A stretch of 64,000 nt of DNA from Flavobacteriaceae bacterium. GTDB lineage: Bacteria > Bacteroidota > Bacteroidia > Flavobacteriales > Flavobacteriaceae. Under the pieces are notes generated by a model. It did no database searches. It was not told the origin of the DNA and saw nothing but the letters and a program-made list of their open reading frames with translations. Numbering within the stretch: the first letter of the stretch is position 1; every line of letters starts with the position of its first letter. The DNA lies in contig JAITMD010000016.1 of the NCBI GenBank assembly GCA_031277535.1, forward strand, positions 162,123 through 226,122, in the 5' to 3' direction. Position numbers and translations under genes: made by a program. Positions 36,775 through 45,626 of the stretch are shown here, piece after piece.

Positions 36775-37773
36775 ATGAGAGAAATTACAAAAGAAGTTTA
36801 TCTAAAATGGTATGAAGACATGCTTTTTTGGAGAAAGTTTGAAGACAAACTTGCCGCTTTATATATACAACAAAAAGTAAGAGGTTTCTTGCATTTATAT
36901 AATGGACAAGAAGCTGTCTTAGCTGGAGCTTTACATGCAATGGATTTGTCAAAAGACAAAATGATTACAGCGTACAGAAACCACGTTCAACCAATTGGTT
37001 TAGGAGTAGATCCAAAGAGAATTATGGCTGAGTTATTAGGGAAAGCAACAGGAACATCTCAAGGGTTGGGAGGTTCTATGCACATCTTCTCTAAAGAACA
37101 CAATTTCTATGGAGGACATGGAATCGTTGGAGGACAAATTCCTGTAGGAGCTGGTCTTGCTTTTGCAGATAAATATTTTGATAGACAAGCAGTAACTATG
37201 TGTTATTTTGGAGATGGCGCTGCACGTCAAGGTTCTTTGCACGAAACTTTCAATATGGCAATGAACTGGAAGTTACCAGTTGTATTCATAGTTGAAAACA
37301 ACGGGTATGCAATGGGGACTTCTGTAGAGCGTACTGCAAACCATACTGATATTTGGAAACTTGGTTTAGGATACGAAATGCCATGTGGACCAGTAGATGG
37401 AATGAATCCTATAAAAGTAGCCGAAGCAATGTACGAAGCTATTGAAAGAGCTCGTCGTGGTGATGGACCTACTTTCTTAGAAATGAAAACATATAGATAT
37501 AGAGGTCACTCAATGTCTGATGCTCAACACTACCGTACAAAAGAGGAAGTTGAAGAGTATAAAAAAATAGATCCAATCACGCAAGTATTAGACATAATCA
37601 GAGAAAAAGGTTATGCTACAGAAGCTGAGATTGAAGCAATGGATCAAAGAGTTAAAGATCATGTAGCTGAGTGTGAGAAATTCGCAGAAGAATCTCCATA
37701 CCCAGACTTAAACGTTATGTATGACGTAGTTTACGAACAAGATAATTATCCTTTTATTCCTCATAGATTATAA
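36775..37773 (+). CDS. pdhA: Pyruvate dehydrogenase E1 component, alpha subunit
   Basis: A 332-residue thiamine-diphosphate enzyme subunit. The cofactor motif GDGAARQGSLHETFNMA...NN is at about residues 150-178 (YFGDGAARQG, IVENNGYAMGT), and the phosphorylation-loop region YRYRGHSMSDAQHYRTKEEV is conserved. With E1-beta it decarboxylates pyruvate and passes the acetyl group to E2. The gene is followed eight bases later by E2. No E1-beta gene adjoins, which is usual for flavobacteria, where pdhB sits elsewhere. The ATG at 36775 gives the normal start (MREITKEVYLKWYEDML). Confidence 0.95.
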   Translation: MREITKEVYLKWYEDMLFWRKFEDKLAALYIQQKVRGFLHLYNGQEAVLAGALHAMDLSKDKMITAYRNHVQPIGLGVDPKRIMAELLGKATGTSQGLGGSMHIFSKEHNFYGGHGIVGGQIPVGAGLAFADKYFDRQAVTMCYFGDGAARQGSLHETFNMAMNWKLPVVFIVENNGYAMGTSVERTANHTDIWKLGLGYEMPCGPVDGMNPIKVAEAMYEAIERARRGDGPTFLEMKTYRYRGHSMSDAQHYRTKEEVEEYKKIDPITQVLDIIREKGYATEAEIEAMDQRVKDHVAECEKFAEESPYPDLNVMYDVVYEQDNYPFIPHRL

Positions 37774-37781
37774 TAAAGAAT

Positions 37782-39416
37782 ATGGCAGAAGTAATTACAA
37801 TGCCTCGCTTAAGCGACACTATGACTGAAGGTGTTGTTGCAGCGTGGTTGAAAAAAGTTGGAGATAAAGTTTCTGAAGGAGATATCCTTGCAGAAATAGA
37901 GACGGATAAAGCAACAATGGAATTTGAGTCTTTTCACTCAGGTACTTTATTGTATATTGGATTACAAGAAGGAGAAACTGCTCCTGTAGATTCTTTATTA
38001 GCTATTATTGGAAATGAAGGTGAAGATATTTCGGCTTTAATCAATGGAGGAGCACAACCTACTGCTACAGTAGAGGTTGCTGCTGCACCCAGTGTTGAAG
38101 AAGAAAAACCTGCTGCGCAAGCTGCTGCAATTCCTGCAGGAGTGAAAATTGTAACAATGCCTCGTTTGAGTGATACAATGACAGAAGGTACTGTTGCAAC
38201 TTGGATTAAGAAAGTAGGTGATAAAGTAGAAGAAGGTGATATCTTGGCTGAGATTGAAACTGACAAAGCTACAATGGAGTTCGAAGCTTTTGAAGCTGGA
38301 ACACTTTTGTACGTTGGTATTCAAGAAGGTCAATCAGCTCCTGTAGATAGCGTATTGGCTATTTTAGGACCAGCTGGTACTGATGTGACTGCATTGGTTG
38401 ATAAGGTAAAAAATGGTGGTAGTATTGAAACTGCTGCAACAGAAGTTCTTGCTCCTGCAGTAGAGGCTCCAAAAGCAGAAGTTGCTACTCCTACAACATC
38501 TACTGTTGTTGCAAGTACATCTACTGGTAGAGTATTTGTTTCTCCTTTGGCTAAGAAAATTGCTGATGAAAAAGGAATTAATATCAATGAAGTAAAAGGT
38601 TCTGGAGAAAATGGACGTATCATTAAACGTGATATTGAAAACTTTGTACCTGCTACTGTTCAAAATGTGGCTACTCCAGTAGCTCAAGCTACTGCAACAG
38701 TAGCTGAGGTAAAACCATTTATTCCAGCTGGTGAAGTAAGTGTAGAAGAAGTGAAAAACTCTCAAATGCGTAAAACTATTGCTCGTCGTTTGGCTGAGTC
38801 TAAGTTTACTGCTCCTCACTATTACTTAACTATCGAAATTGATATGGATAATGCTATTGCATCTCGTAAAATCATCAACGATTTACCAGACACAAAAGTA
38901 TCTTTCAATGATATGGTTGTTAAAGCATGTGCTATGGCATTGCGTAAACACCCACAAGTAAATACACAATGGACAGATAATGCAACAATCTACAATAATC
39001 ATATTAATGTTGGTGTAGCTGTAGCTGTAGAGGATGGATTGGTTGTGCCAGTGTTGCCTTTCACAGATCAAATGTCTTTAACTCACATTGGTGGAAAAGT
39101 AAAAGAATTAGCTGTTAAAGCTAAGACTAAGAAACTTACTCCTGCTGAGATGGAAGGAAGTACATTTACTGTATCTAACTTAGGTATGTTTGGTATTCAG
39201 TCATTTACATCTATTATTAACCAACCTAACTCTGCTATTCTATCAGTAGGTGCTATTATAGAAAAGCCAGTAGTTAAAAATGGTCAAATTGTAGTAGGTA
39301 ATACAATGACAGTAACTTTAGCATGTGATCACAGAACAGTGGATGGTGCTACAGGTGCTCAATTCTTACAAACGTTTAAAAATTATGTAGAGAACCCAGT
39401 TACTATGTTGGCGTAA
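37782..39416 (+). CDS. pdhC: Dihydrolipoamide acetyltransferase (pyruvate dehydrogenase E2)
   Basis: A 544-residue core enzyme. Two tandem lipoyl domains occupy residues 1-80 and 122-200, with lipoylated lysines Lys43 and Lys162 in identical ETDKATMEF contexts. Alanine/proline-rich linkers follow, then an E3-binding domain (about 247-287, VFVSPLAKKIADEKGI) and the acyltransferase domain (about 315-544) with the active-site motif DHRTVDG (His517, Asp521). The two lipoyl domains are very similar in DNA as well, a sign of a fairly recent duplication or gene conversion. It transfers acetyl from E1 to CoA. A perfect palindromic terminator follows. Confidence 0.96.
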   Translation: MAEVITMPRLSDTMTEGVVAAWLKKVGDKVSEGDILAEIETDKATMEFESFHSGTLLYIGLQEGETAPVDSLLAIIGNEGEDISALINGGAQPTATVEVAAAPSVEEEKPAAQAAAIPAGVKIVTMPRLSDTMTEGTVATWIKKVGDKVEEGDILAEIETDKATMEFEAFEAGTLLYVGIQEGQSAPVDSVLAILGPAGTDVTALVDKVKNGGSIETAATEVLAPAVEAPKAEVATPTTSTVVASTSTGRVFVSPLAKKIADEKGININEVKGSGENGRIIKRDIENFVPATVQNVATPVAQATATVAEVKPFIPAGEVSVEEVKNSQMRKTIARRLAESKFTAPHYYLTIEIDMDNAIASRKIINDLPDTKVSFNDMVVKACAMALRKHPQVNTQWTDNATIYNNHINVGVAVAVEDGLVVPVLPFTDQMSLTHIGGKVKELAVKAKTKKLTPAEMEGSTFTVSNLGMFGIQSFTSIINQPNSAILSVGAIIEKPVVKNGQIVVGNTMTVTLACDHRTVDGATGAQFLQTFKNYVENPVTMLA

Positions 39417-39434
39417 TCTTATATAAAGCATATC

Positions 39435-39468
39435 AAAAAGCCCGTTTAATATTAAACGGGCTTTTTTT
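39435..39468. terminator. Terminator after pdhC
   Basis: AAAAAGCCCGTTTAAT directly followed by its exact complement, a 16-bp perfect palindrome, with extra T residues. Confidence 0.93.
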
Positions 39469-39655
39469 GTGGCTTTTAATGTTGTTGATAAATGTTTAAC
39501 TTTTGAAAGGATGAAAAAAGGAATGCGATGAGGTATAAGTATTTGAATTGTAGTTGCTTTTTGCCTGAAGTTGGTATTTGTAGCTCTATAAATCAGCATG
39601 GAGAATAAGGGTGTAGTTGGGGTAATTTTTGTATTTTTGAAGAAAATAAAAAATA

Positions 39656-40588
39656 ATGCGATATTTTGTAGTTGCACTTGCTGCACTTTTAGTTGGTTGT
39701 TCTTCTGTTCAGGATAAGAAAAGTAGTTCTGTTGAAGTAAATTCAGCACAAATAAAGAATACATTATATTATTTAGCATCAGATGAGTTGAAAGGTCGTG
39801 ATACGGGAAGTGAAGGAGGAATGCTTGCTGCTAAATATTTGAGTAATGAATTGAAAAAATATGGTATAGCACCTTTATTCAAAAGCTATAACGATACAAT
39901 AACTCAAGCAGCTAATGCTTGGAATGTGGTAGGGGTAATACCTGGATCAGATAAGGAATTGGCAAAGGAAGTTATTGTTTTAGGCGCTCATTATGATCAT
40001 ATTGGAATTATTGAACCTATCGATGGTGATGCTATTGCAAATGGAGCAAATGACAATGCAGCGGGTACTGCTATTGCTTTGGAAGTAGCACGAAATGTAA
40101 AATTGTCTAACCCAAAGCGCACCATTGTAATTGCATTTTTTACAGGGGAAGAAAAAGGTTTATGGGGTGCTGAGCATTTGTCAAGTCGAATGAAGAAAGA
40201 AGGTATTCAAGTAGTAGGAATGTTAAACTATGAGATGTTGGGTATTCCTATGAAAAGAAGTTATATGGCTTATTTAACGGGGTATGATATGTCTACTATG
40301 GCAGAAAAGATTAATGAGTTTGCAGGGAAAGCATTGGTAGGGAAGTTAGATGAAGCTGAAAAATATCAATTGTTTAAACGTTCAGATAATTACCCATTTT
40401 ACCAAGTGTTTGGTGTGCCATGTCAGAGTTTTAGTTCTTTTGATTTTACTAATTCAGAATATTATCATCACGTAAAAGATGAGGCACATTTAATGGATTT
40501 GGAGTTTATGACATCATTTACAAAAGAAATGATTCCTGTGGTAGTGAAAATAGCAAATATGCCTAAAGGAGAGTTAAGAAACAAATAG
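39656..40588 (+). CDS. M28-family zinc peptidase, lipoprotein
   Basis: A 310-residue exported aminopeptidase. It has a lipobox (LAALLVGCSS, Cys15). The M28 metal ligands are clear: GAHYDHIG (His), GANDNAAGTA (bridging Asp), FTGEEKGLWGAEHL (Glu pair) and a C-terminal SEYYHHVKDEAH. It probably trims N-terminal residues from peptides in the periplasm or at the outer membrane. It is the first gene of a close cluster: the next gene starts one base after the stop. The upstream stretch holds TATTTTTG (39632-39639), a likely -7 box. Confidence 0.9.
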   Translation: MRYFVVALAALLVGCSSVQDKKSSSVEVNSAQIKNTLYYLASDELKGRDTGSEGGMLAAKYLSNELKKYGIAPLFKSYNDTITQAANAWNVVGVIPGSDKELAKEVIVLGAHYDHIGIIEPIDGDAIANGANDNAAGTAIALEVARNVKLSNPKRTIVIAFFTGEEKGLWGAEHLSSRMKKEGIQVVGMLNYEMLGIPMKRSYMAYLTGYDMSTMAEKINEFAGKALVGKLDEAEKYQLFKRSDNYPFYQVFGVPCQSFSSFDFTNSEYYHHVKDEAHLMDLEFMTSFTKEMIPVVVKIANMPKGELRNK

Positions 40589-40589
40589 T

Positions 40590-41267
40590 ATGAAAAATAT
40601 AATAGTTACAGGTACAAGTCGAGGAATAGGCTTGGAAGTAGTAAAAAGATTAGCGGCACAAGGACATCAAGTTTTGGCAGTGTCAAGAAATATTGCTGCA
40701 GAACTTAAAGAAACACCTAATGTAGTTTGCTTGTCTGTTGATATTACAAAAGAAGAAGAATTGATTAAAATAGCTGATTTTGTAAAGACTAATTGGTCTA
40801 AAGTAGATATTTTAATTAATAATGCGGGAGCAATCGTTAATAAACCCTTTGAAGAGATTACACAAGAGGAGTTTAAGTATGTATATCAAGTGAATGTATT
40901 TGGTGTAGCTCAATTAATTCAATTGTGTATCCCCTTTATGCCAGTTAATAGTCATGTTGTTACTATTAGTAGTATGGGAGGAGTACAAGGAAGTATGAAA
41001 TTCCCAGGATTAGCAGCGTATAGTTCAAGTAAAGGGGCAGTGATTATTTTAAATGAATTGTTGGCAGAAGAGTATAAGGAAAAAGGTATTTCTTTTAATG
41101 TAGTGGCATTAGGTGCAGTGCAAACAGAAATGTTGGAAGAAGCATTCCCAGGTTATCAAGCTCCTATTACACCAAATGAAATGGCAGAGTATATTACAAG
41201 TTTTGCCTTGACAGGAAATAAATATTTTAACGGGAAAGTGCTTCAAGCATCAAGTACAACTCCTTAA
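40590..41267 (+). CDS. Short-chain dehydrogenase/reductase
   Basis: A 225-residue classical SDR with the nucleotide-binding GTSRGIG (residues 8-14), NNAG (about 78-81), a catalytic Ser in TISSMGG and the Tyr-x-x-x-Lys pair in AYSSSKGAV. The absence of an acidic residue right after the first strand and the SR following GT suggest NADPH use. The substrate is unknown. It is translated directly after the M28 peptidase gene and 10 bases ahead of the SprT-like gene. Confidence 0.9.
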   Translation: MKNIIVTGTSRGIGLEVVKRLAAQGHQVLAVSRNIAAELKETPNVVCLSVDITKEEELIKIADFVKTNWSKVDILINNAGAIVNKPFEEITQEEFKYVYQVNVFGVAQLIQLCIPFMPVNSHVVTISSMGGVQGSMKFPGLAAYSSSKGAVIILNELLAEEYKEKGISFNVVALGAVQTEMLEEAFPGYQAPITPNEMAEYITSFALTGNKYFNGKVLQASSTTP

Positions 41268-41277
41268 ATAAAACATT

Positions 41278-41898
41278 TTGATTGAAGTACTAAGACCTTA
41301 TGTTCCAGAGAACGCGCTTGAACCAGTTTTTGAATTGATTAAGCATTATCGCATTCATCTCAAGATTGTAAATGAACGCGTAACACGTCATGGAGATTAT
41401 CGTCGAGATGAAAAAGGAAAGCATTTAATTACAATTAATGCAACCTTAAATTCATATCAGTTCTTGATGACTTTGATTCATGAGATAGCGCATTTAGTAG
41501 CTATTCAAAAATATGGCAATGCTATAAAACCTCATGGGGTAGAGTGGAAGAGTACATTTCAGTTATTGATGGTTCCTTTTATAAATCCAACAATTTTTCC
41601 AAGTTCTTTATTACCTTTGTTAGCAAATCATTTTCGCAATCCATCGGCAAGTAGTGATACAGATGCCAAGCTATCTATAGCAATGAAGAGATATGATAAA
41701 CAAGACAAGGATTGTAATATATGTTTTATCTATGAAATACCAATAGGGAGTCATTTTAAGACATATAATGGAAAGATTTTTAAGAGAGGACCTTTACGCA
41801 TCAAACGCTTTGAGTGTTTAGAGGTGGCAAGTGGTAAATTATATACATTTAAAGCAAATGCAGAGGTAGAGATGCTGACGCATTATGTTGTAAAATAG
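41278..41898 (+). CDS. SprT-like zinc metalloprotease domain protein
   Basis: A 206-residue protein with the SprT fold: LKIVNERVTRHGDYRRDEKG, a zinc-binding HEIAH (MTLIHEIAHLVA, about residue 71) and HGVEWKSTF. SprT-family proteases cut DNA-crosslinked proteins in eukaryotes (Spartan); the role in bacteria is poorly known. The frame has no ATG at its start; a TTG at 41278 is the only initiator that keeps the conserved N-terminus. A C-x-x-C in DCNICFIY may bind a second metal. It lies within a tight four-gene cluster. Confidence 0.85.
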   Translation: MIEVLRPYVPENALEPVFELIKHYRIHLKIVNERVTRHGDYRRDEKGKHLITINATLNSYQFLMTLIHEIAHLVAIQKYGNAIKPHGVEWKSTFQLLMVPFINPTIFPSSLLPLLANHFRNPSASSDTDAKLSIAMKRYDKQDKDCNICFIYEIPIGSHFKTYNGKIFKRGPLRIKRFECLEVASGKLYTFKANAEVEMLTHYVVK

Positions 41899-41908
41899 AT
41901 ACAATTAT

Positions 41909-42985
41909 ATGAATTCTAATTATTTTGCTGTTGTAATGGCAGGTGGAGTAGGGTCTCGTTTTTGGCCTGTAAGTACACCAGAGTTTCCTAAACAGTTTCA
42001 CGATATGCTTGGTTCAGGCGAAACGTTAATTCAGAAAACGTTTAATCGCTTGTCTCAGTTGATCCCTAAAGAAAATATCTTAATTCTAACAAATGAGAAT
42101 TATCAAGATATTGTACAAGAACAATTACCTTCAGTAGAGAAGAATAATATTATTCTTGAACCAGCCATGCGTAATACAGCTCCTTGTATTCTATATGCTG
42201 CTATGAAGATTAAAAAGATTAATCCAGAAGCAGTAATGGTTGTAGCACCAAGTGACCATTGGATAGAAGATGAGTTACAGTTTGCAGCAAATTTACAGCG
42301 TACTTTTGATGTGTGTGAACGCGATGGAGTACTTATGACTTTAGGTATATTACCAACTTTTCCGAATACTGGATATGGCTATATTGAGTTTAATAAGTTG
42401 GATTCAAGACCTATAAAAAAAGTAGCTCAGTTTAGAGAAAAACCTGATTATGTAACAGCGCGTAAGTTTGTACAAAGTCGTCACTTTTTATGGAACTCAG
42501 GAATATTTATCTGGAGTGTGAGTGCTATTTTAGATGCCTTTTCACAGTATCAACCTGAAATGACAGAGTTGTTTGATCAAGGATTTGATAAGTATAATAC
42601 AAGTGAAGAGAAAGCTTTTATTCAGGAGAACTATTCAAAAGCAGATAATATTTCAATTGACTATGCTATTATGGAGAATGCCAATAATGTATATGTGTTG
42701 CCAGCTACATTTGATTGGAATGATTTAGGAACTTGGGGATCGTTATATGATAAGTTACCTAAAGATGCTGCAGATAATGCTGTTGTAAATGCTGAAGCAT
42801 TCTTTAATAATGCGACAAATAATATTGTGCGTACTGATAAAGAAAAGGTTGTAGTTATAGATGGTATTAGTGATTATATCGTGGTTGATAAAGATGATAT
42901 ATTATTGATTTATCCAAAGAAGAAAGAACAAGAAATAAAAAATGTAAGTCTTTATGTAGCAGAAAAGCTGAGAGAAGACAAATAG
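41909..42985 (+). CDS. manC: Mannose-1-phosphate guanylyltransferase
   Basis: A 358-residue nucleotidyltransferase that makes GDP-mannose from GTP and mannose-1-phosphate, for glycans and glycosylation. It has the signature VMAGGVGSRFWPVSTPEFPK at residues 9-28, APSDHWI, FREKPD and LWNSGIFIW. It has only the short single-domain form and no fused phosphomannose isomerase domain. It is the last gene of the cluster beginning with the M28 peptidase and is followed by a strong terminator. Confidence 0.93.
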   Translation: MNSNYFAVVMAGGVGSRFWPVSTPEFPKQFHDMLGSGETLIQKTFNRLSQLIPKENILILTNENYQDIVQEQLPSVEKNNIILEPAMRNTAPCILYAAMKIKKINPEAVMVVAPSDHWIEDELQFAANLQRTFDVCERDGVLMTLGILPTFPNTGYGYIEFNKLDSRPIKKVAQFREKPDYVTARKFVQSRHFLWNSGIFIWSVSAILDAFSQYQPEMTELFDQGFDKYNTSEEKAFIQENYSKADNISIDYAIMENANNVYVLPATFDWNDLGTWGSLYDKLPKDAADNAVVNAEAFFNNATNNIVRTDKEKVVVIDGISDYIVVDKDDILLIYPKKKEQEIKNVSLYVAEKLREDK

Positions 42986-42995
42986 TATAAAAAAG

Positions 42996-43031
42996 AGAAG
43001 GGCCTGACAATTAATTGTTAGGCCCTTCTTC
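42996..43031. terminator. Bidirectional terminator between manC and the ABC ATPase gene
   Basis: AGAAGGGCCTGACAA - TTAA - TTGTTAGGCCCTTCT, a 15-bp stem with one G-U pair and T-rich flank. Confidence 0.92.
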
Positions 43032-43045
43032 TTTTATGATATATA

Positions 43046-43822
43046 CTATTTTTGCTCACTTACAATATGTCTCATAGCATCACGTACCATTTTGAATAAT
43101 TCAGATGAATATACAAAATCAACAACATCTGCATTATCTGTTTGAATAATCTCTTTATTGTTTCCAGACCAAGCTAATACACCATTTTTTAAGAATACAA
43201 TATGCTCTCCAATTTCTAATACAGAGTTCATATCGTGTGTATTGATAATTGTTGTAATACCATATTCATGTGTGATTTCTTGAATAAGATTATCAATTAC
43301 AATGGCAGTTTTAGGATCCAAACCAGAGTTTGGTTCATCGCAGAATAGGTACTTTGGATTGTTTACAATTGCACGAGCAATAGCTACCCTTTTTTGCATT
43401 CCTCCTGATATTTCAGCAGGTTTTTTCTTATTAGCATTGATTAGATTTACTCTTTCAATAACTTCGTTTACACGTACCATAATCTCTTTTTCAGATTTAT
43501 TGGTAAACATGCGTAAAGGAAAAGCAATATTTTCTTCTACAGTCATAGAGTCAAATAAGGCACTTCCTTGAAATACCATCCCTATTTCTGTTCTAAGATC
43601 TCTTTTCTCTGTTTTAGATAATTCTGAGTATATACGTCCATCAAATAAGATGTTTCCACTATCGTGAGAATGGATTCCTAATAATGTTTTTAACATTACT
43701 GTTTTTCCAGATCCACTTTGTCCAATGATAAGATTTGTTTTACCTGTTTCAAAGGTTGTACTAATCCCTTTTAAAACTTCAACTCCGTTGAATGATTTTT
43801 TGATATTTCTAACTTCAATCAT
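43046..43822 (-). CDS. ABC transporter ATP-binding protein, MlaF-like
   Basis: A 258-residue ATPase with Walker A GQSGSGKT (residues 34-41), Q-loop MVFQGSALFDSMTVEEN, signature ISGGMQKR and Walker B YLFCDEPNSGLDP. The sequence fits the MlaF/Ttg2A group that drives phospholipid movement between the two membranes in complex with MlaE and an MCE protein. The permease gene is three bases upstream. No MCE-domain (MlaD) gene is inside the window on this strand. Confidence 0.9.
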   Translation of the reverse strand: MIEVRNIKKSFNGVEVLKGISTTFETGKTNLIIGQSGSGKTVMLKTLLGIHSHDSGNILFDGRIYSELSKTEKRDLRTEIGMVFQGSALFDSMTVEENIAFPLRMFTNKSEKEIMVRVNEVIERVNLINANKKKPAEISGGMQKRVAIARAIVNNPKYLFCDEPNSGLDPKTAIVIDNLIQEITHEYGITTIINTHDMNSVLEIGEHIVFLKNGVLAWSGNNKEIIQTDNADVVDFVYSSELFKMVRDAMRHIVSEQK

Positions 43823-43825
43823 AGC

Positions 43826-44572
43826 TTAGTTACTTAATAATAGGGATGTTAATATATAGTTTGTAATAATAATGGCAACACTTGTCCAAACGAAAGCGGT
43901 TGTACTTGCTTTACCTACTTCTAATGCTCCACCTTTCATATAGTATCCAAAATAAGAAGGAATTGTAGCTAATAACAAACCAAATAAGAAGGTTTTGATA
44001 AAGGCATAAGCGACGTGGAATGGAATAAAGGAGTCTTGTAGTCCAATAATAAATTGCTCAGAGGTTACAAAGTTCCCCATAACACCGCCAAACCATCCTC
44101 CTAATATACCTAAGAACATAGCAATACCAATTACAAAAGGATATAATAATACAGCAACAAGTTTTGGAAATACAAGGTAATTTAAAGAGCTAACTCCCAT
44201 TACTTCTAATGCGTCAATCTGTTCTGTTACACGCATAGTACCAATACTTGATGTAATAAATGAGCCCATTTTACCTGCCATGATGATAGAGATAAAGGTT
44301 GGTGCAAATTCAAGAATTACAGATTGTCTTGTAGCAAATCCAATTAAATATTTAGGGATTAATGGGTTGGTTAAGTTTAATGCTGTTTGAATAGCAACTA
44401 CTCCACCAACGAAAAAAGAAAGAAAACATACAATTCCCAACGAGCCAATGATTAAATCGTCAATCTCTTTAAAGATCAATTCTTTCATTACACTCCATTT
44501 TGTCATTTTACTAAAGATTTCCTTTAGCATGATAAAGTATTGTCCTATATGGGTTAATCCTGATTTTATCAT
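43826..44572 (-). CDS. MlaE-family ABC transporter permease
   Basis: A 248-residue inner-membrane protein with five or six hydrophobic segments. MlaE marks are FVGGVVAIQTALNLTNP, VILEFAPTFISIIMAGKMGS and MRVTEQIDALEVMGVSSLNY. It forms the membrane part of a lipid transporter with the ATPase whose gene follows three bases later. The probable role is outer-membrane lipid asymmetry; the direction of lipid flow is not predictable. Confidence 0.92.
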   Translation of the reverse strand: MIKSGLTHIGQYFIMLKEIFSKMTKWSVMKELIFKEIDDLIIGSLGIVCFLSFFVGGVVAIQTALNLTNPLIPKYLIGFATRQSVILEFAPTFISIIMAGKMGSFITSSIGTMRVTEQIDALEVMGVSSLNYLVFPKLVAVLLYPFVIGIAMFLGILGGWFGGVMGNFVTSEQFIIGLQDSFIPFHVAYAFIKTFLFGLLLATIPSYFGYYMKGGALEVGKASTTAFVWTSVAIIITNYILTSLLLSN

Positions 44573-44642
44573 ATAATTTTTAAAATAATGGCTAAATTAC
44601 CAATTACAAATGAGTTTCAAGTTTTTTATAGTGAAAAAAAGA

Positions 44643-45491
44643 CTAAAACAGTTTAGCTTTTATCTTTTTCCAACGATAAGTTCTAATAAATTGACCTTGT
44701 TCGGTAGTGACTAAATAAGGTTGTTGTTCTTTTTGGGCTTTAAAAAATCCCTTTAAGTAATCGATAAATAAATATGGTTTTTTCTTTTTGGTAGCAAGTT
44801 TTATTGCTGCAATAGCAGTAATAAGAAAACCATAGTGTAGTCTATAGAAGGCCTCTCCTTGTTTGTAGCGTGCTTTTTTATCATACCTTGCACCAGTAGG
44901 TTTTAGGTGTTTGATATGTAAAGAGGAGATAGTCTGTATTTTCCAGTTGTAAAACCTACAAAGAAGCTCATCTACAGTATCCCATCCCATAGCTGGTTGT
45001 AGCCCGCCAATTTGTTCAAAGCAGGCTTTTCTATAGGCTTTAAATGCCCCTCTAATGTGATCTTTATCTGTTAGATTTTCTAATACCCATTGCCCTTCTT
45101 TTTCGATATAAGCAAAACCTCCTACCATGCCCAATGTAGCATCTTGAATGAAAGTTTCAGTGATTGTTTCAAAATAAGTAAGGGGCAATATCAAGTCAGC
45201 ATCTAATTTCACTATTACATCAAATGGTACATTTAGATATTCCAATCCATAGTTAAAAGCTTGTATTACTTTACTTCCTGGCAGGTGTATTTGTTCAGAA
45301 GGTTTTGTAATTAGCTTTATCCAAGTATACTGTTCACAATACGTTGTTACTATTTCTGCTGTTTGATCAGTCGAATTGTCGTTAACTACAATAAGTTGTT
45401 CTGGTAATAAAGTTTGATTACATATACTATCCAGTGTCTGTTTTATGTATTCCGACTCATTGTAAGCCGGCATTATAATAACGTATTTCAT
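44643..45491 (-). CDS. Family 2 glycosyltransferase
   Basis: A 282-residue GT-A fold enzyme. The N-terminus VIIMPAYNESEYIKQTLDSI is typical for family 2; the metal-binding motif is KLDADL near residue 98, and the acceptor-side motif GWDTVDELL is also seen. There is no transmembrane helix, so it probably works at the cytosolic membrane face on a lipid-linked or surface glycan. Sugar donor and acceptor are unknown. The divergent neighbour is a polysaccharide flippase, so both may serve the same glycan. It is 70 bases from the mlaE-like gene and separately transcribed or weakly linked. Confidence 0.88.
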   Translation of the reverse strand: MKYVIIMPAYNESEYIKQTLDSICNQTLLPEQLIVVNDNSTDQTAEIVTTYCEQYTWIKLITKPSEQIHLPGSKVIQAFNYGLEYLNVPFDVIVKLDADLILPLTYFETITETFIQDATLGMVGGFAYIEKEGQWVLENLTDKDHIRGAFKAYRKACFEQIGGLQPAMGWDTVDELLCRFYNWKIQTISSLHIKHLKPTGARYDKKARYKQGEAFYRLHYGFLITAIAAIKLATKKKKPYLFIDYLKGFFKAQKEQQPYLVTTEQGQFIRTYRWKKIKAKLF

Positions 45492-45590
45492 TGTGTTCTG
45501 TTTTTATGCATCGATTGATCTGATAGTAGATATTTCTTTGCATAGAAATACAAATTTAAAAAAAATAGTAGTTAAGCATAGATTAGCATC

Positions 45591-45598
45591 TATATTTG
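45591..45598 (+). promoter_or_regulatory. -7 box for the flippase gene
   Basis: TATATTTG matches TAnnTTTG and lies 28 bases before the ATG. No clear -33 TTTG is visible. Confidence 0.45.
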
Positions 45599-45626
45599 TA
45601 TAGTATATCAGATTATCATTTCAGCG

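Noticed and set aside
37934..38819. Several long minus-strand frames within pdhC
   Set aside because: They mirror the repetitive alanine-rich lipoyl and linker sequence of pdhC and have low-complexity products.
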